From: Trachythela sp. YZ-2020
Taxonomy: Eukaryota; Cnidaria; Anthozoa; Malacalcyonacea; Clavulariidae
Reading direction: 5' to 3'
Length of the DNA stretch: 64,000 bases
Assembly: GCA_016169945.1 (NCBI GenBank)
Contig: JADLSH010000395.1
Coordinates: 8,336,001 to 8,400,000, forward strand
Translations under genes and position numbers: made by a program
In this document: in pieces, positions 31,405-43,131 of the stretch
How positions within the stretch are numbered: the stretch's first letter is position 1
Layout of the letters: the number at the start of each line of letters is the position of its first letter
The notes under the pieces: model-generated
The model's database searches: none
What the model was told of the DNA's origin: nothing
What the model saw: only the letters and a program-made list of their open reading frames with translations

Positions 31405-32051
31405 TTAATCGAACAACATGTCATCATCGTCATCTGAAGCTCCTATTTCATATACATCGTCTTCCAAATCCAAATCATCATCAGAAGCGCCTTCCATTTC
31501 TGATCCTGTCAGCAACTCCTCATTTAAATTAGATTCAAGTATGCTGCAATATTTATATTCCTGTTGAGGTAAAGAGGACAGGATTTCGGTGGGGTAATTA
31601 TAGAGTAGATAACCAAGCAAGTACAACTTGTTTTCTTCGTATGCTCGTTTTTGCATAATACAGCAAAGACCTCTCATATAAAGGGCAGAACCTGTGTTGT
31701 GCTTCTTCACGAATTCCTGGAATGCATGTTTTCTCGTGTGATATTTTACCAACCTTACTATCTCGATATAGACAAATTCTATTTCCTCTTTACATCTTTC
31801 AGTCAGCTGGTGAAGGTCGATGATGGTTCTTCTAATGGAAAACGGGATCTGCCCGTCTGTAACACCTTTGAAATCTTGATAAATACAAGACTCCGGGTCT
31901 TTTACGTCATCAAAATCGAGACAACTAGGAAGTCCTTCAACACGATCACGCCAAGAAGCTAAGGAGGCATTGTACTTCTCGACAGAAACCTTCAGGGCGT
32001 TCGCTTTCTTTGTAATTTGCTTACTTAATTTAATTGCAATCTTTTGGCCAT
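31405..32051 (-). CDS. KDZ-like transposase gene, last exon
   Basis: Acceptor GTTTAACAG at 32052. The entry phase matches the exon at 32387-32505 (G plus AT gives Asp). It is open for 215 codons to the TAA at 31405. It reads GQKIAIKLSKQITKKANALK, a coiled segment, FSIRRTIIDLHQLTERCKEE, then RGLCCIMQKRAYEENKLYLL, and ends in a strongly acidic tail (DDDLDLEDD, SDDDDDMLFD). This matches the C-terminal helical domain of KDZ (Kyakuja/Dileera/Zisupton) transposases. No lesion in this exon. Confidence 0.7.
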
Positions 32052-32386
32052 CTGTTAAACAATACATTATATGTATTAGTGTACAGTAAGAGTACTGAAC
32101 AAAACTATTGTCTGAATAGATGATGATAAAATTTATGTGATATATTTAGGAGATTTTACAATGTATATACAGCAATGTAGCTTTTCTGTAGCCCAAGGGC
32201 AAGGGCAATCTGCAACCAGAAATATGCCAAAGCTATCTAGTATAAACTGACTATAGTTATAAAACTTTACTCATGTACACAGTATTTGCAGCAATGTTGG
32301 GGCTTGAAAAAAGAGAAATCTGTTTCAATACTGTTACTGCATATATGACGCAAACTAAATGTAGTTTTAGTTTAAACGACTAAAAC

Positions 32387-32505
32387 CTAGATTTCTTCTC
32401 TCATCTTCAAGTACTAGCACTGCCGCATTGTACTGCGCTTCCCCAACTTTCCATCTCTTTTTCACCTGATGCTTTCGTTCCATTGAATTTATAGTCTTTA
32501 TTGTT
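32387..32505 (-). CDS. KDZ-like gene, exon
   Basis: Acceptor ATCTTCAG at 32506; the donor after CTAG is GTTTTA. It encodes NSMERKHQVKKRWKVG and AQYNAAVLVLEDERRNL. It enters in phase 2 and leaves in phase 1, matching both neighbours. The ERK...K.RW segment is typical of the KDZ C-terminal half. Confidence 0.6.
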
Positions 32506-32588
32506 CTGAAGATTAAGAAGTGCTTAAAATAAGTAAGATGGCAAAAATAAGATCTATTAAAAATTATCAATTACAGAAATACACTTAC

Positions 32589-32657
32589 GCTCTCCTTTTC
32601 CCAACTAAGTCATTTATAGCATCGTGATTTTCAGCATCTCCAGTAGCAATACTATGT
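32589..32657 (-). CDS. KDZ-like gene, exon
   Basis: A 69-nt exon between the acceptor TTGTTTAG (32658) and the donor GTAAGT (32588). It encodes HSIATGDAENHDAINDLVGK. Entry and exit phases (2 and 2) agree with the adjacent exons. Confidence 0.55.
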
Positions 32658-32779
32658 CTAAACAATTAGAAATATATTTTAAACAGATTAATGTCTTGTA
32701 TAAATATAAAATCTATGGCCGTACTGTTAGGTTCTAGTGAAAAATGCTGACAATAGAAATAAAAAGACGATTAACGTAC

Positions 32780-32873
32780 CCGAGTTCTTCCAAAATACGA
32801 CAAATGCTGTACATACTTTGCTTCCCATGTTGTAGGCAAAACAAATATTGAAGATTTTCAACCACTGATTGTC
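32780..32873 (-). CDS. KDZ-like gene, exon
   Basis: A 94-nt exon after the acceptor ACAACAG (32874), with donor GTACGT (32779). It encodes QSVVENLQYLFCLQHGKQSM followed by YSICRILEELG. Phases fit the exons on both sides (in 1, out 2). Confidence 0.55.
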
Positions 32874-33086
32874 CTGTTGTATGGCAAACAATTAAATCTG
32901 AGGTAAAGAGCTTACTCAGTCTATTCTATATTGGCTATTGCACAAGGACAGAAACATATACATAATTTATCCTTACCTACACTGGAAGCACACATTCAAG
33001 ACATATTGATATATTTAATATATTGTGCAGCATAATCGCAACATTTCAGCATAATCGCAAGAGAGAAATGAGACTTTTGAACTTAC

Positions 33087-33155
33087 TGTTTCTTGACAGC
33101 AATAACGATTTCTCCTCATCGGTCCAGAGTTCTACTAAGCTGGCATCACACGAAA
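33087..33155 (-). CDS. KDZ-like gene, exon
   Basis: A 69-nt exon after an AAAG acceptor (33156), with donor GTAAGT (33086). It encodes SCDASLVELWTDEEKSLLLS. The exit in phase 1 gives Arg when joined to the exon at 32780-32873. The acceptor is the weakest in this gene. Confidence 0.45.
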
Positions 33156-33479
33156 CTTTCAAAATAAGAAAATAAAATATATAACTATTGAATGTATATA
33201 CTAAATTCATTGTAAGGTTATCGTGTGCTGCCTAAAACAATTAGGAATTTAATGTGTGCATATAAGCATATAAGGATATTTAACATATCTCTGCAGCTTA
33301 TAAGCAACTATTTGTTGCAGTTTCTATGATAATGGGAATAATCAACATCAAAGTACAGATGTGCTATTCACAGAAGCCAAATAATATTTAATGAGAGTGG
33401 TATAGGTATGGAAAATTTACACTGAGATATTGAAAATCTACGGTATATTTTCTAATATGTCGAAAATTTCCATATATAC

Positions 33480-33568
33480 CTTGTAATTTTGAAAATATTT
33501 CATTTAATTGAGCTTCGTGCTTTCCAAAAGCTCTCTTGCTTTCTTCAATTTAGGAAGCAGCGACGGTC
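33480..33568 (-). pseudogene. KDZ-like gene, exon with a one-base deletion
   Basis: Acceptor TTTTGCAG at 33569 and donor GTATAT at 33479. It reads PSLLPKLKKARELLE in one frame, then KHEAQLNEIFSKLQ in another. A missing A in GGAAAGCAC explains the break. It matches the coiled region that follows the LLHYA motif in KDZ proteins. Confidence 0.5.
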
Positions 33569-33883
33569 CTGCAAAACAAATTGTGAAATACGTCCAATTT
33601 TGGCTGATATACTCAACATATACTGCACTAAGGTATACTGTACACATATACAACTTTGCTTTTTTTGTACAGGTAATTGCATCTGTTATCTATATTATGG
33701 AACATCCTCGTGAATTTGAAAATTTACACTCATGACTCTTTCAAAATGACTGGCACTCGTCAATGTTGGACACGAATTCACCCATTAGCAGGCAATGCAC
33801 CCAAGTGTCCCCTAATTTAGTATTAGATTATCCCGATTCTCCTCTTGACGTATGTGATTTCATACAATAGAGTAACAACTACA

Positions 33884-34105
33884 CTATTTGTCACATATGT
33901 CAAAAAGAGAATCAGAGCCGACAAATCCGACATTTATCCGATGTTGAGCGTAATGAAGAAGTGCATCAGTCAAGATATCGACTCGACGGCCAGTTGTCAT
34001 TTCCTTCATTATAGAGGAGAATCCTCTTAAATAAGCCCATAACCTTTCTATTCCTTCACCATCGTTAAGCCCAAAACCGCTCTTTCTTCTGCGACTTAAA
34101 GCAAT
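33884..34105 (-). CDS. KDZ-like gene, catalytic-region exon (GFGLNDGEG)
   Basis: Acceptor CATATAG at 34106, entry in phase 0, matching the previous exon. It encodes RRRKSGFGLNDGEGIERLWA, then FSSIMKEMTTGRRVDILTDA and LLHYAQHR. The GFGLxDGEGxERLWSxL and RVDxLTDALLHYA segments are hallmarks of KDZ transposases and include a catalytic acidic residue. The frame runs to a TAG at 33884, so the true 3' junction of this exon is unclear or lost. Confidence 0.75.
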   Translation of the reverse strand: MALSRRRKSGFGLNDGEGIERLWAYLRGFSSIMKEMTTGRRVDILTDALLHYAQHRINVGFVGSDSLFDICDK

Positions 34106-34412
34106 CTATATGGATGAAAAGACATTGACTATTGTTTGTTGAACTTTATCAGCAAGAAAGGAAGACCGGAGCGAAGGACGACCATACAGTACTTTACTGT
34201 AAGATTTTACTGTAAATTTCGATTTCTATTGTCTTTCAATCAAGTAATGTTCCAAAAATAATTCGATGCTAGCAGAGGAAAGGAACGATGACCGAGAGAA
34301 ATCATGACTTGAACAAAGGCTTTTTCTGTCCATTATTAATATTAAATATTTACAATACTCAGTTTCTAGAAGTAAACAAAAGTTTTATGATTATACTCAA
34401 TATAAAACAAAC

Positions 34413-34496
34413 CTGACACAATGACTTGTGACCATAAGAATGAAACACGGGTATAGCCAAATCAACTCTTGAAAGGATATCCTGTCTGTCGTTTTT
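34413..34496 (-). CDS. KDZ-like gene, catalytic-region exon (FHSYGHK)
   Basis: An 84-nt exon between ATATAG (34497) and donor GTTTGT (34412). It encodes DRQDILSRVDLAIPVFHSYG followed by HKSLCQ. The FHxYGHKxxCQ box is diagnostic for KDZ transposases. Phase 0 at both ends. The preceding roughly 200-250 residues with the first catalytic Asp are not found between here and the zinc-finger exon. Confidence 0.75.
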
Positions 34497-34674
34497 CTAT
34501 ATGAACAAAATATAATTTTAATTATTTTTTAAAAACATACTTTCTTATGACGTAATCTTACTGTGCAGTAGAGTACAGTAAAATAGTGTATATTGAGTAC
34601 AGTACAACACAGTGAACATTACCTCCAAATGAGTTTCTAGAGTGCAACTTATGTCATATGTTATTTTGAGGTCA

Positions 34675-34806
34675 AGTATAAAATTGATATATATTGTATA
34701 AATACAATATTGTATAAATACAGTATTGTATAATTGATATATATTGTATATACAGTATAAATACAATATTTTATACAATATATACAATATTGTATATATT
34801 GTATAA
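34675..34806. repeat. AT-rich tandem and palindromic repeats
   Basis: Repeated TATTGTATAAATACAATA-type units, mutually complementary over about 130 bp. They occupy the interval where the missing N-terminal catalytic exons of the KDZ-like gene would be expected. Confidence 0.7.
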
Positions 34807-34921
34807 AAGATTATTGCAGTTTTAGATCCAAGTCAGAACCAAGAAATTGAACTAACAAAAAGAACACAGAACTGCAGACACAAAATGCATTCAAAGGAAG
34901 TAGTATTTATTATCTACAAAC

Positions 34922-35085
34922 CTTAAACTTTTCCAATTGGTGAAAATGATTTCGCTTTGTGATTTCGATTTGTGTAAAGACTTGGCACAATCCAAACAAA
35001 AATACTGACTGGAACCACAATCCAAACATCGGCAAACTGCAGCATTTTCATTACACTCTACACACTCTGTCCACGCATCATATTT
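34922..35085 (-). CDS. KDZ-like gene, CxC/B-box-like zinc-finger exon
   Basis: Acceptor TTTTATAG at 35086; the donor after TTAAG is GTTTGT. It encodes YDAWTECVECNENAAVCRCL, then DCGSSQYFCLDCAKSLHKS. The C..C...C.C..C....C..C...H pattern is the CxC-type treble-clef finger that precedes the catalytic domain in KDZ transposases. The next identified exon is the FHSYGHK one, so the middle of the protein is missing. Confidence 0.65.
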
Positions 35086-35190
35086 CTATAAAAATGTTAG
35101 GATAGCACGTACTAGAAACTCTGCTGTGCTGCTGATGTGTTTTAAGAACATGGTGGTGTGGTTATATAACATGCTATGTTATAACATGAT

Positions 35191-36218
35191 GTGCTCAGAA
35201 ATCTAAATAAAAACATGTTATTGAGAAATGCAAAAAAACTTTATGAAGAAAAAATTGAAAATGGAAAATTCCAATATGAAAGATACCTGGAAATTTTAAA
35301 TGAAGTCACAAATCGCAAAAAAAACCCATCTAAAACAACTCTGTATTATTTTTCAATTCACAATCAAGATATTTCCAATTCAGCAAAAACGTGGTGTAAT
35401 TTCTAAGCCATTAACCCACATTGTTAATTTATCTTTACAATCTGGTATTGTTCCAGATCAGCTAAAAATTGCTAGAGTGATTCCACCATTCAAATCAGGT
35501 GAGGAGAGACTAATCTCTAATTATAGACCTGTTTCTATTTTGCCAATCTTTTCCAAAATTTTGATTAATTATATTGATTTCAAACATATTTATTAATTAT
35601 TACTTAACAACCAATATGGTTTTAGGAAATACCATTCAACTTCTCTGGCATTGCTTGATTTAGTCGATAAAATAACCTCGGCAATTGATGAAAAGAAACA
35701 TACTGTGGGAATATTTCTTGATCTGTCAAAGGTGTTTGATACAGTCAATCATGATATTTTATTTGATAAGCTCTCATTTTACGGCATCCGTGGATTGCCT
35801 CTTGATTGGATAAAAAATATTTTTAAATAGATTTAAATATGTATAATGGATTTACATATATATAATACTATTAAATGTGTGTTCCGCAAGGGTCGATTCT
35901 TGGGCCATCGTTCTTCTTAATTTATATAAACGATATTTGCAATGCCTCAGAACTTCTTGAATTGGTTTTATTTCTAGATGATACCAATATGATGATTTAT
36001 GTTGTTTGAATACTATTATTAACTCTGAACTGGATAAGTTGTCGATCTGGTTTCAAACAAATAAATTGACTGTGAATACAAATAAATCAAATTGTATTGT
36101 ATTTAAACCTAGACAGTGGAGACAAGTCCTTGATTTAAATTTAGAGATTAATAAGTGTAGTATTAATCAAGTCAATGAAGTCATATTGTTGGGTGTAATA
36201 TTGGACGAGTATTTATAA
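35191..36218 (+). pseudogene. CR1/L2-like reverse transcriptase remnant
   Basis: Blocks in several frames: AKKLYEEKIENGKF, then IVPDQLKIARVIPPFKSGEE, NYRPVSILPIFSKIL, YGFRKYHSTSLALLDL, GIFLDLSKVFDTVNHDILF, CVPQGSILGPSFFLIYIND, and finally SIWFQTNKLTVNTNKSN. The catalytic box reads FLDD in place of FADD. Multiple frameshifts and a small deletion before the CVPQG box are visible. No intact end was found. Sequence from 36219 to about 37000 holds no recognisable gene. Confidence 0.8.
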
Positions 36219-37139
36219 ATCAATAGGAATTATTAGCCTCCTCCATAGGCAACTAACAAATAAAAGAGATAAAAAAGAGATAGTGGAGGGAAAATTAGGG
36301 ACGAGGCGAAGAAGAGGGGGAGTTGCCTGCCATATCCAAACAAACTGCACGTCTATTCTCGGGCATAAATAGATGTCCTTATTGGGGTAGTGATAGGCAA
36401 TTTGTCACAGCAAAATGGCGGATAAACGATACAAGCCGTTGAATTCAAAGATTACTATTTTGAGTAAAAGAAGCTTTTAAGGGATGTGAGATTGAATAAG
36501 CAACTGATTGAAAAAGAGCAGGCACAGGTATGTGCTGAAAGCTACGCCTACGGAGACAAAGGCCCCAAACTTAGACGTTTGAATCGTCTCTTAATGAACT
36601 CCCAGTTTATAGTGGGGAAAGTTAATTGAGAACAAAAAAGGTAAATATTTAAAGGTTTTAAAAAAAATTATATGTCTCTATATAATAGTCTATTGTATCA
36701 GATTAAACTTAATTAGAACACAGTTTATCTTCAATATTCACACTTTTCCATTAGTTCAAATCAGAATACAGCCGGAAATGACTTATTTTGATTATCTGTC
36801 ATCATATAGGCACTATTTGGGCCCAATAGGTTCACCAAAAAGTGTTGGCAAAAAAGGTATGAGGAATGCTTGTTTCTATATTAAATAATATAAACAGTGG
36901 GAGTCCTGGTTTCAAGCTATTGTTCAATTCACACTTATTCATATTATTTTATATTTTTTTATACCTTCATATACACACACAAGTATATGTAAGACACACC
37001 TGTCTTTTTAAGGTATTGTGAAAGAAACTATAATGTTCGTTTCATATTTCCTAATGCATGTACTATCCAGTTCCTATATAGCTCATTATGTAAAGCAAGA
37101 TATATGTTTTGTATTTTTAAATCTAATTAGTCATATTGT

Positions 37140-37422
37140 ACACATCAAAATGTCAAGTATATTTACAATAATACAGCAGCAGAAAATCTCCTGGTTTGCA
37201 TTGAGACATTTCAATCTGCTGTTATTGGCAGAAAGATCTGAAGTAACAAATGAGATCAAGAAAGCTAGAGGCATATTTAATCTGGGAATTCAAAATAAGG
37301 ACGTTAAGGACCTTGTACCAATTTTTAAACTAACACTTTTTAATACCTTGTTGGAAAAATTGAAAAGCGATTGCCCAACAATAACATGTGTTAGAGAGCA
37401 ACTGGTTCTTTCACCCAATTAG
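37140..37422 (+). pseudogene. Possible DUF6589-like gene fragment, N-terminal part
   Basis: Open plus-strand stretch: WFALRHFNLLLLAERSEVTN, then IKKARGIFNLGIQNKDVKDL and LLEKLKSDCPTITCVREQLV. The pattern resembles the N-terminal helical part of cnidarian DUF6589-type proteins. It stops at a TAG created exactly where the foldback element begins, so the element interrupts it. Family assignment is tentative. Confidence 0.4.
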
Positions 37423-37425
37423 TGC

Positions 37426-38336
37426 GTTTGGCGTCGGCTGACAGCAGGAAAAATGTCTCCGATTGATCGGCTGCCAGCCTGGCTGTACTATAGTATACTA
37501 TTGACCGAAAATAAGCGCATATTTTGGGAGAATGGATCTAGAATCTTTCATTAACATATAAAGCATCAAAACTGAACAAATTTAGCCAAAATTATTGAAA
37601 TATGTCGAAATTCGTACACTAAATATCCTTGAAATGGCAAAGAACAAAAACATTGCATTTACGAGCGTACAATGTAGGACTTGAACCCACGTTTTTCAAA
37701 CCAACTCGTATGTACATATTATGCACTTCCCGCACTCCACCACACCTCATGTGGAAATTATGTAAATTTCGACTGGTGTCTGTATTTTATTGTAGTATAT
37801 TATAGTATACCACAGATCACCTTGGCTGGTAGCCATGATATATATTGTAGTGTATTATTAGTATACTGTCAGGTAACTTCGGCTGGTAGCCGTGTTTTAT
37901 TGTAGTATATTATAGTATACTACAGATATGTCGACTGGTGTAGTATTACATAGTGCACAAAGTCCTACTTTATAACAAATTAATTTACATAATTCCTGTG
38001 TGAGGTGTGGTGGAGTACGTACAAGTTGGTCTGAAGAATGTGGGTTGAAGTCCCAGATTGTACGCTCATAAATTTCATTTTTTTGTTCATTGCCATTTCA
38101 AGTATATTTAGTGTATTTGCCTTTTATATAGCAATAGAAAGATGAATTTCGACATATTTCAATAATTTTGGCTAAATTTGTTCAGTTTTGATGCTTTATT
38201 TGTTCATGAAAGATTCTAGATCCAGTCTCCCAACATACACGCTTATTTTCGGTCAATAGTACACTATTGTACAGCCCCGCTGGCAGCCGATCAATCAGAG
38301 ACATTTTCCCGGCTGTCAGCCGACATCAAAAGCTCT
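37426..38336. mobile_element. Foldback element with about 300-bp inverted arms and a tRNA-like segment
   Basis: The left arm (37426-37735) and right arm (38020-38336) are imperfect reverse complements: GTCGGCTGACAGC near the left tip and GCTGTCAGCCGAC near the right. The arms share GAACAAATTTAGCCAAAATT and a segment reading GTGGGTTCAAGTCC on one strand, a polymerase III B-box-like sequence. The central 280 bp contains repeats of ATTGTAGTATATTATAGTAT and of GGCTGGTAGCC. A TA on both sides (37423-37424 and 38337-38338) may be the target duplication. Confidence 0.7.
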
Positions 38337-38342
38337 AATCAG

Positions 38343-38572
38343 GTGGTTCTTTTCACAAAGAATACAGGACGAAATATTATCAAAACGCCAGCTATGAAAA
38401 TGAGGGCTGCAATTCATTTGCTTTCCTCACTGATGGATGTGAGAGATCAAAACAGTAGCAATGATGTACCTATCTTGTTTGGCTTATTGTTGTGTATGTG
38501 TTTTGGTGCCAGACCTTCCATGATTGAGTTGCTTCAACATTTAGGACTGTCTGAGTCACATCAAGTTCTGTA
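38343..38572 (+). pseudogene. Possible DUF6589-like gene fragment continuing after the foldback element
   Basis: An open stretch beginning right after the foldback element (CAG|GTGGTTC) and ending at a donor-like GTAAG after TCACATCAAGTTCT. It encodes MKMRAAIHLLSSLMDVRD and ILFGLLLCMCFGARPSMIEL followed by LQHLGLSE. It continues in the direction of the fragment at 37140-37422. Assignment is tentative; the open frame and splice-like end are directly visible. Confidence 0.35.
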
Positions 38573-39299
38573 AGTTTATGCTTCTTTCCTATGCTTTCTG
38601 ACTGAGAACAGGGTGTAACATATATTTAATAACAATGACATTTCTGAGATATTACACAGAGTATACTACGAAATATACACTTCAAGTGCCAGTTTGATAT
38701 GTATTTTCTGGCCCACTAAAAAATATCCGGAAAAGTCTTTTTGAAACTTGCCATTACGAATGTGAAATGTGGTTTGCTTTTGACTTACATGATTTAAGTG
38801 CTGAAGCGGCAACTGGATCACTACAAATTATGAATCAAGGAACGTGTTTCACATACCAGCCCGGTTATAACGTATCAAGATAACATGGAGTTGATGCATA
38901 CTTCCCTTTGGCATGTGCGACTGTCCAAACTGCAGAATGACAAAGCGAGCCAAAATAAAATGTGGGACTTTGCAGTCAGAGGTTGGAGAGTAGCGGATAC
39001 TACGGTATAGAAGAATACTTTGAAGGATCAACTGCAAAGGATTTTAATTCCCAAGGTTAGATTTTAATTCACTTTTTTTTCCAAGTAAGTCAGATCTGGC
39101 TTTTTGTCTTCTTAAAACTGGTAGCCACAATAAAGTTTTATTGTTAAAGTTTAACGAGTGGCAAGAAAGTTCAAACGGAGATGCTGTGTTAAACTACCAA
39201 ATAAATCTTATGTGATCTTATTCCCTCAAGCCACTGGTACAAAAATCAATAAGAAATGGCAATGGCCACGCAATCGAGACTAACTATATGGATGAAAGC
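38573..39299. other. No gene seen
   Basis: AT-rich stretch between the split gene fragment and the left end of the hAT element. No convincing coding sequence or repeat. Confidence 0.4.
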
Positions 39300-41138
39300 T
39301 TAAAGGACATTGGCGACGAAAATTTTTATTGGCTTATTTAATCTTACTGGACCACCTAACTATGAGAATGTTACTATTGTTTTCTGTAACATTTATGTTT
39401 GTGAGTAAAGTGCAAGTAAAATGTGATAAATTTGCTCATCGGCCGCCATCTTGGATCAAATTCTCAAAAAATTATCTTTGGGGTCAATGACCTTTTTGAC
39501 GTCATTAGATGGGTTCGCTTCAAAACAACATAGGGATCTATATTGCATAAAGGTTTTGGTAACTAAAATATGTCGTTTTTGCACGTTATAATGAACAAAA
39601 ATTCTCACAACCAGGCAGGAAAAATAAGAAAATGCTACACTATTCGGGTAAAGCCATATTAAGCGTGTGAGAAGGAAAGGAATGGCGAATGTTACAACTT
39701 GAGTGGTTTAATTGTGTCACATGTTTGTGAATGATTGGGTATTTTATTGATGCTATACTATAGCATTTTGTGTCAATCGAAATTTAATGAGAAAGGTAAA
39801 TGGTCATACACTCTGGAAAAGGTTTCAGGAACCATCTGTTGTTGTAGGATACATTATTTGAACGAAGACACAAGAAGAGATGTTTGAAATGTTATATTAA
39901 CTCAAGGCACCGAGAAAGGTTGAACGAATTGTCAACCAGCAATTTTGAGCACCTTGATCTTATCTGGAGCTAAACTAAAGCCTTGAATGTTACTGAAAAA
40001 TAAATCTGGTGCAGAATTATTGGATACAAGTAATATTCTTTTGAAAACAATCTATATTAATCTATATAATATTTTTAGATCTTTTAGTTCTTTTGTTATA
40101 CTCTTTTTTACGAAAAGTCAAGATGCGAAAAGTCAAGTCAATTTTAAAGAAATATTGGGTGGGGAATAACTGACCATTAAAATAGAAATTAATAATTTAA
40201 TGTGTTGCTGCACTGAAGACTTGCTATTAACTGACATACCGGTGTTCTTTTCGCTTTTCAAAATGACTGTAGTTGTATTAATCTTGTTTGTTTTATTTCA
40301 ATAATCATGGGTAACTTAAATTTGCACCATGTCAATACAAGCGATGAAGCGATATACTCCACAACAAATAATAATATACCTTGAATACGAATACAACATG
40401 CTATTTGAAGTTTGTTTTATGTAATAGCGCTTCTTTATTCTACACTGTCCAACTGAATTGAAAGTATAAAAGGAGTAGTTCAAACCTCAATGATATTACT
40501 GTTGTATTTTCAATAAAATCTGGAACTGGTAACTGAACATGCTGATAGAGATTTGATTGTTTTGCAATTTGAGCAATTTTTATGCATTTATCCAGTGAGA
40601 CATTCAGGGGATATAGACAATAATAGCAGACATTCCAACCTTGTGAATTATAAAACCGGGACATTTTAATACAGCAGCGATTGATGACACAACGTATTGC
40701 CCCCTCCTCCCCCTCTCCTCAAATAAGCCAAATCAAATTGGATTTCATTGAAAACTTATATTTATTAAATATCAAAGTTTAAAAATGTATTGTAAACCAA
40801 GTTGGTTTTCATTGTGATTAACAACTTATGGTTATCAAATATCAAAGTCTAAAATGTATTGTAACACAAAAAATGACTCTTTGTTAGTAAGTCCAGACAA
40901 TTTAATTTCGAACCATCCTCAGAGATGAGAAAAACTAAACTTTTTCATGAACTGAAGCCATCAAACTACACTTAGATATATTGTAATGTTAGTCCAACAT
41001 GTCTCTATCGCAATTTGAAGAAAATCATCCCGAATTTGTATTGTGGTCAGTCCAATGTTTTAATTGCACTGACAATAGGCGAGGCAGCATAAGAGATTGA
41101 TCTGTTAGCACTGCGGCAAGTTTTTATGTTTCTGAAAT

Positions 41139-42685
41139 CTATTCGTTGTTTGATCTGTGCCTCTCATTGTATTCACGCTTTGCTGATTTGCATTTCTTCA
41201 GAAGTTCTTTTGAGGGTTCCCATTTGTAACATGCCATTAGCTGCTCTGGAACAGCCATTTTCACACGCATTATTGCATTCAATGATCCTCCTAATTTAAG
41301 TAGAGAACGAAATTCGGTCTTGTTCTTTCTAATCGTAGAGAACACCCTCTCTTCACCAGCATTGCTGTGGGGAATGACAAGAACTTACAGAGCAATTTCA
41401 GTGAGCTTGGGAATTTTCGCTTTTAGATAACCCCAGATGACATCCATTTGATGCTCATTTTCCCGGATATCTCCTACTACTGCTGCTTCCCAAATCATTT
41501 GAGGAATATCGCTGTCGGCCATTGCTTGATAATCCATAAACTCCTCTTCCACTTCATCTAGCAACGATGGATCTGATATTAGCATTTCGTGGATTCGTTT
41601 CAAAGGAAACTTCGGCACGTCTTTTAAAATGAACAAAGATGCAATGCTTCATAAATATATTATCAAGTGGAAGCCACTGGACACAGTACTTGTAGGCTTT
41701 TACGAAAAAGGCTCGTACCGCATCAAAAAACTGATCAACGTTGGGTTGGTCAATATCCCCTTCATCTAACAGACATTTAAGCGTGTTGCGAGTGAGTGGA
41801 CCGATTCCCAAACTCATGTCATCTTTCTGGTTTTCAAGACGAATGTCTAGATCTGCAAGTGATTGGTTTCCCGATCGCAGTTCTTGGATGATGTCTGGTT
41901 TGACGAATTTGGATGCCAGTTTTTGCATAAAACGCTGCTGTTTATCGTGCAGTTGATAAACAACTGGATCTTCTCTCTGGAGATACTTGTTGAAATTGGT
42001 GAAACAAGGGAGCGAAGCTTGGTAAAAAAGGAGATAAACTTCGATTATTGGATTGTCGTAGCTACGGCGAAGTCGTTTAAATCGTGCGTCTGGAAAATCT
42101 TCAGAGAGAAAGTACGACTTCAGACCTTCGTACTTCTTTAGCTCGCGATTAATGCAACGCTCTAAACACAACCAACATGTTGTTTTTAGTTAGCAAATTG
42201 TTGGTAATAGTTGGCAATGTCGTTTTTAGTTAGCAAATTGTCAACACTTTCGAACATCACATCAGCTGTAGAGGCATATCTTCCCTCTAATAAATTCATG
42301 TCCAGAAACTTTGTCATAATCCTACTGAAAGTTTCGTCGAAAATTCGGACCGTGATGGGAAACATTTTCTGAATGCCATTGTCATTACTAGCATCTAACA
42401 TAAGGCTGTATGGCATACTTTGCATATCAGATTTCAGTTCGCTGAAGAAATTCTCTCCCAGGCAGTTAACAATGGCTGCAGTTTTTGTTCTGCTGCAGCT
42501 GAACGATTGAGCAACTTCGCTTCCCTTAAATTCATTTCTGATTAGCGGACACAAATGGTCTGAGATATTAAAAAATGTGTTATGTTGGATGAGTAACATA
42601 ACCATTTTGGTCTCAGCTGCAATTGTTGGGTCAACATCTGTATCACTTTTCTTTTTTTGAAACAGTTGATCAACTCGTAGGTTTC
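41139..42685 (-). pseudogene. hAT transposase, main exon (frameshifts and stop)
   Basis: Starts after the acceptor CTATCCAG (42686). Order of blocks: DPTIAAETKMVMLLIQHNTF, then SCSRTKTAAIVNCLGENFF, PYSLMLDASNDNGIQKMFPI (DDE-type first acidic region of hAT), YQASLPCFTNFNKYLQREDP, LPLDNIFMKHC, and the C-terminal dimerisation region (HSNAGEERVFSTIRKNKTEF). Frame changes occur near 42180 and near 41640, and a TAA at 41385-41387 lies just before HSNAGEERVFS. The family belongs to the DUF4371/zinc-finger hAT group. Confidence 0.8.
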
Positions 42686-42902
42686 CTGGATAGAAAAATA
42701 AAACCAACCAAATACTTAATCAAATACAAATACATTTTGAATTGGTAAAGCAAAAATATCCCTCCAAATTATTATTATGATCATATTATTAAATAACAGA
42801 ATAGTTGCTCTGTAATATTTTATAATCAAAAATATGACAAGGTTATAACTATAAGGAATTGAAAATGACAGTCACCGGCAATATGTATGCTTCTAAACTT
42901 AC

Positions 42903-43131
42903 TTTGGCAATTTCTATGAGCAATTTTGTGGTTGTTTGTAGCGATACGATCCCTAACATCAGTATAAATTCCACCGTGTGCACATGAAATATTGACATTA
43001 CATGAAGAGCAATAAAACTTGTATAAATGATCTTTTGTAGAGGAAGAGCATGCTTTAATGAATGGATACTCTTTGTGATACTCAGCTGAATACTTTGTTA
43101 ACCATTTTTGTTTCTTTGTGGGTTGTTCCAT
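42903..43131 (-). CDS. hAT transposase, first exon with zinc finger
   Basis: ATG at 43131 opens MEQPTKKQKWLTKYSAEYHK. A TTF/BED-like finger follows (FYCSSCNVNISCAHGG, then HKIAHRNC). The donor AAA|GTAAGT at 42902 and the acceptor at 42686 join in frame (A plus GA gives Arg), so the hAT gene had one intron of 217 bp. Confidence 0.7.

Noticed and set aside
34545..34787. Minus-strand Tyr/Ile-rich frame
   Set aside because: Product of AT-rich tandem repeats (TATTGTATAAATAC); no conserved motif.
41380..41405. Possible 24-bp mini-intron (GTAAGT...CACAG) in the hAT gene
   Set aside because: Far too short to be spliced, and the 'intron' bases encode the conserved residues just before HSNAGEERVFS; it is coding sequence with a stop.
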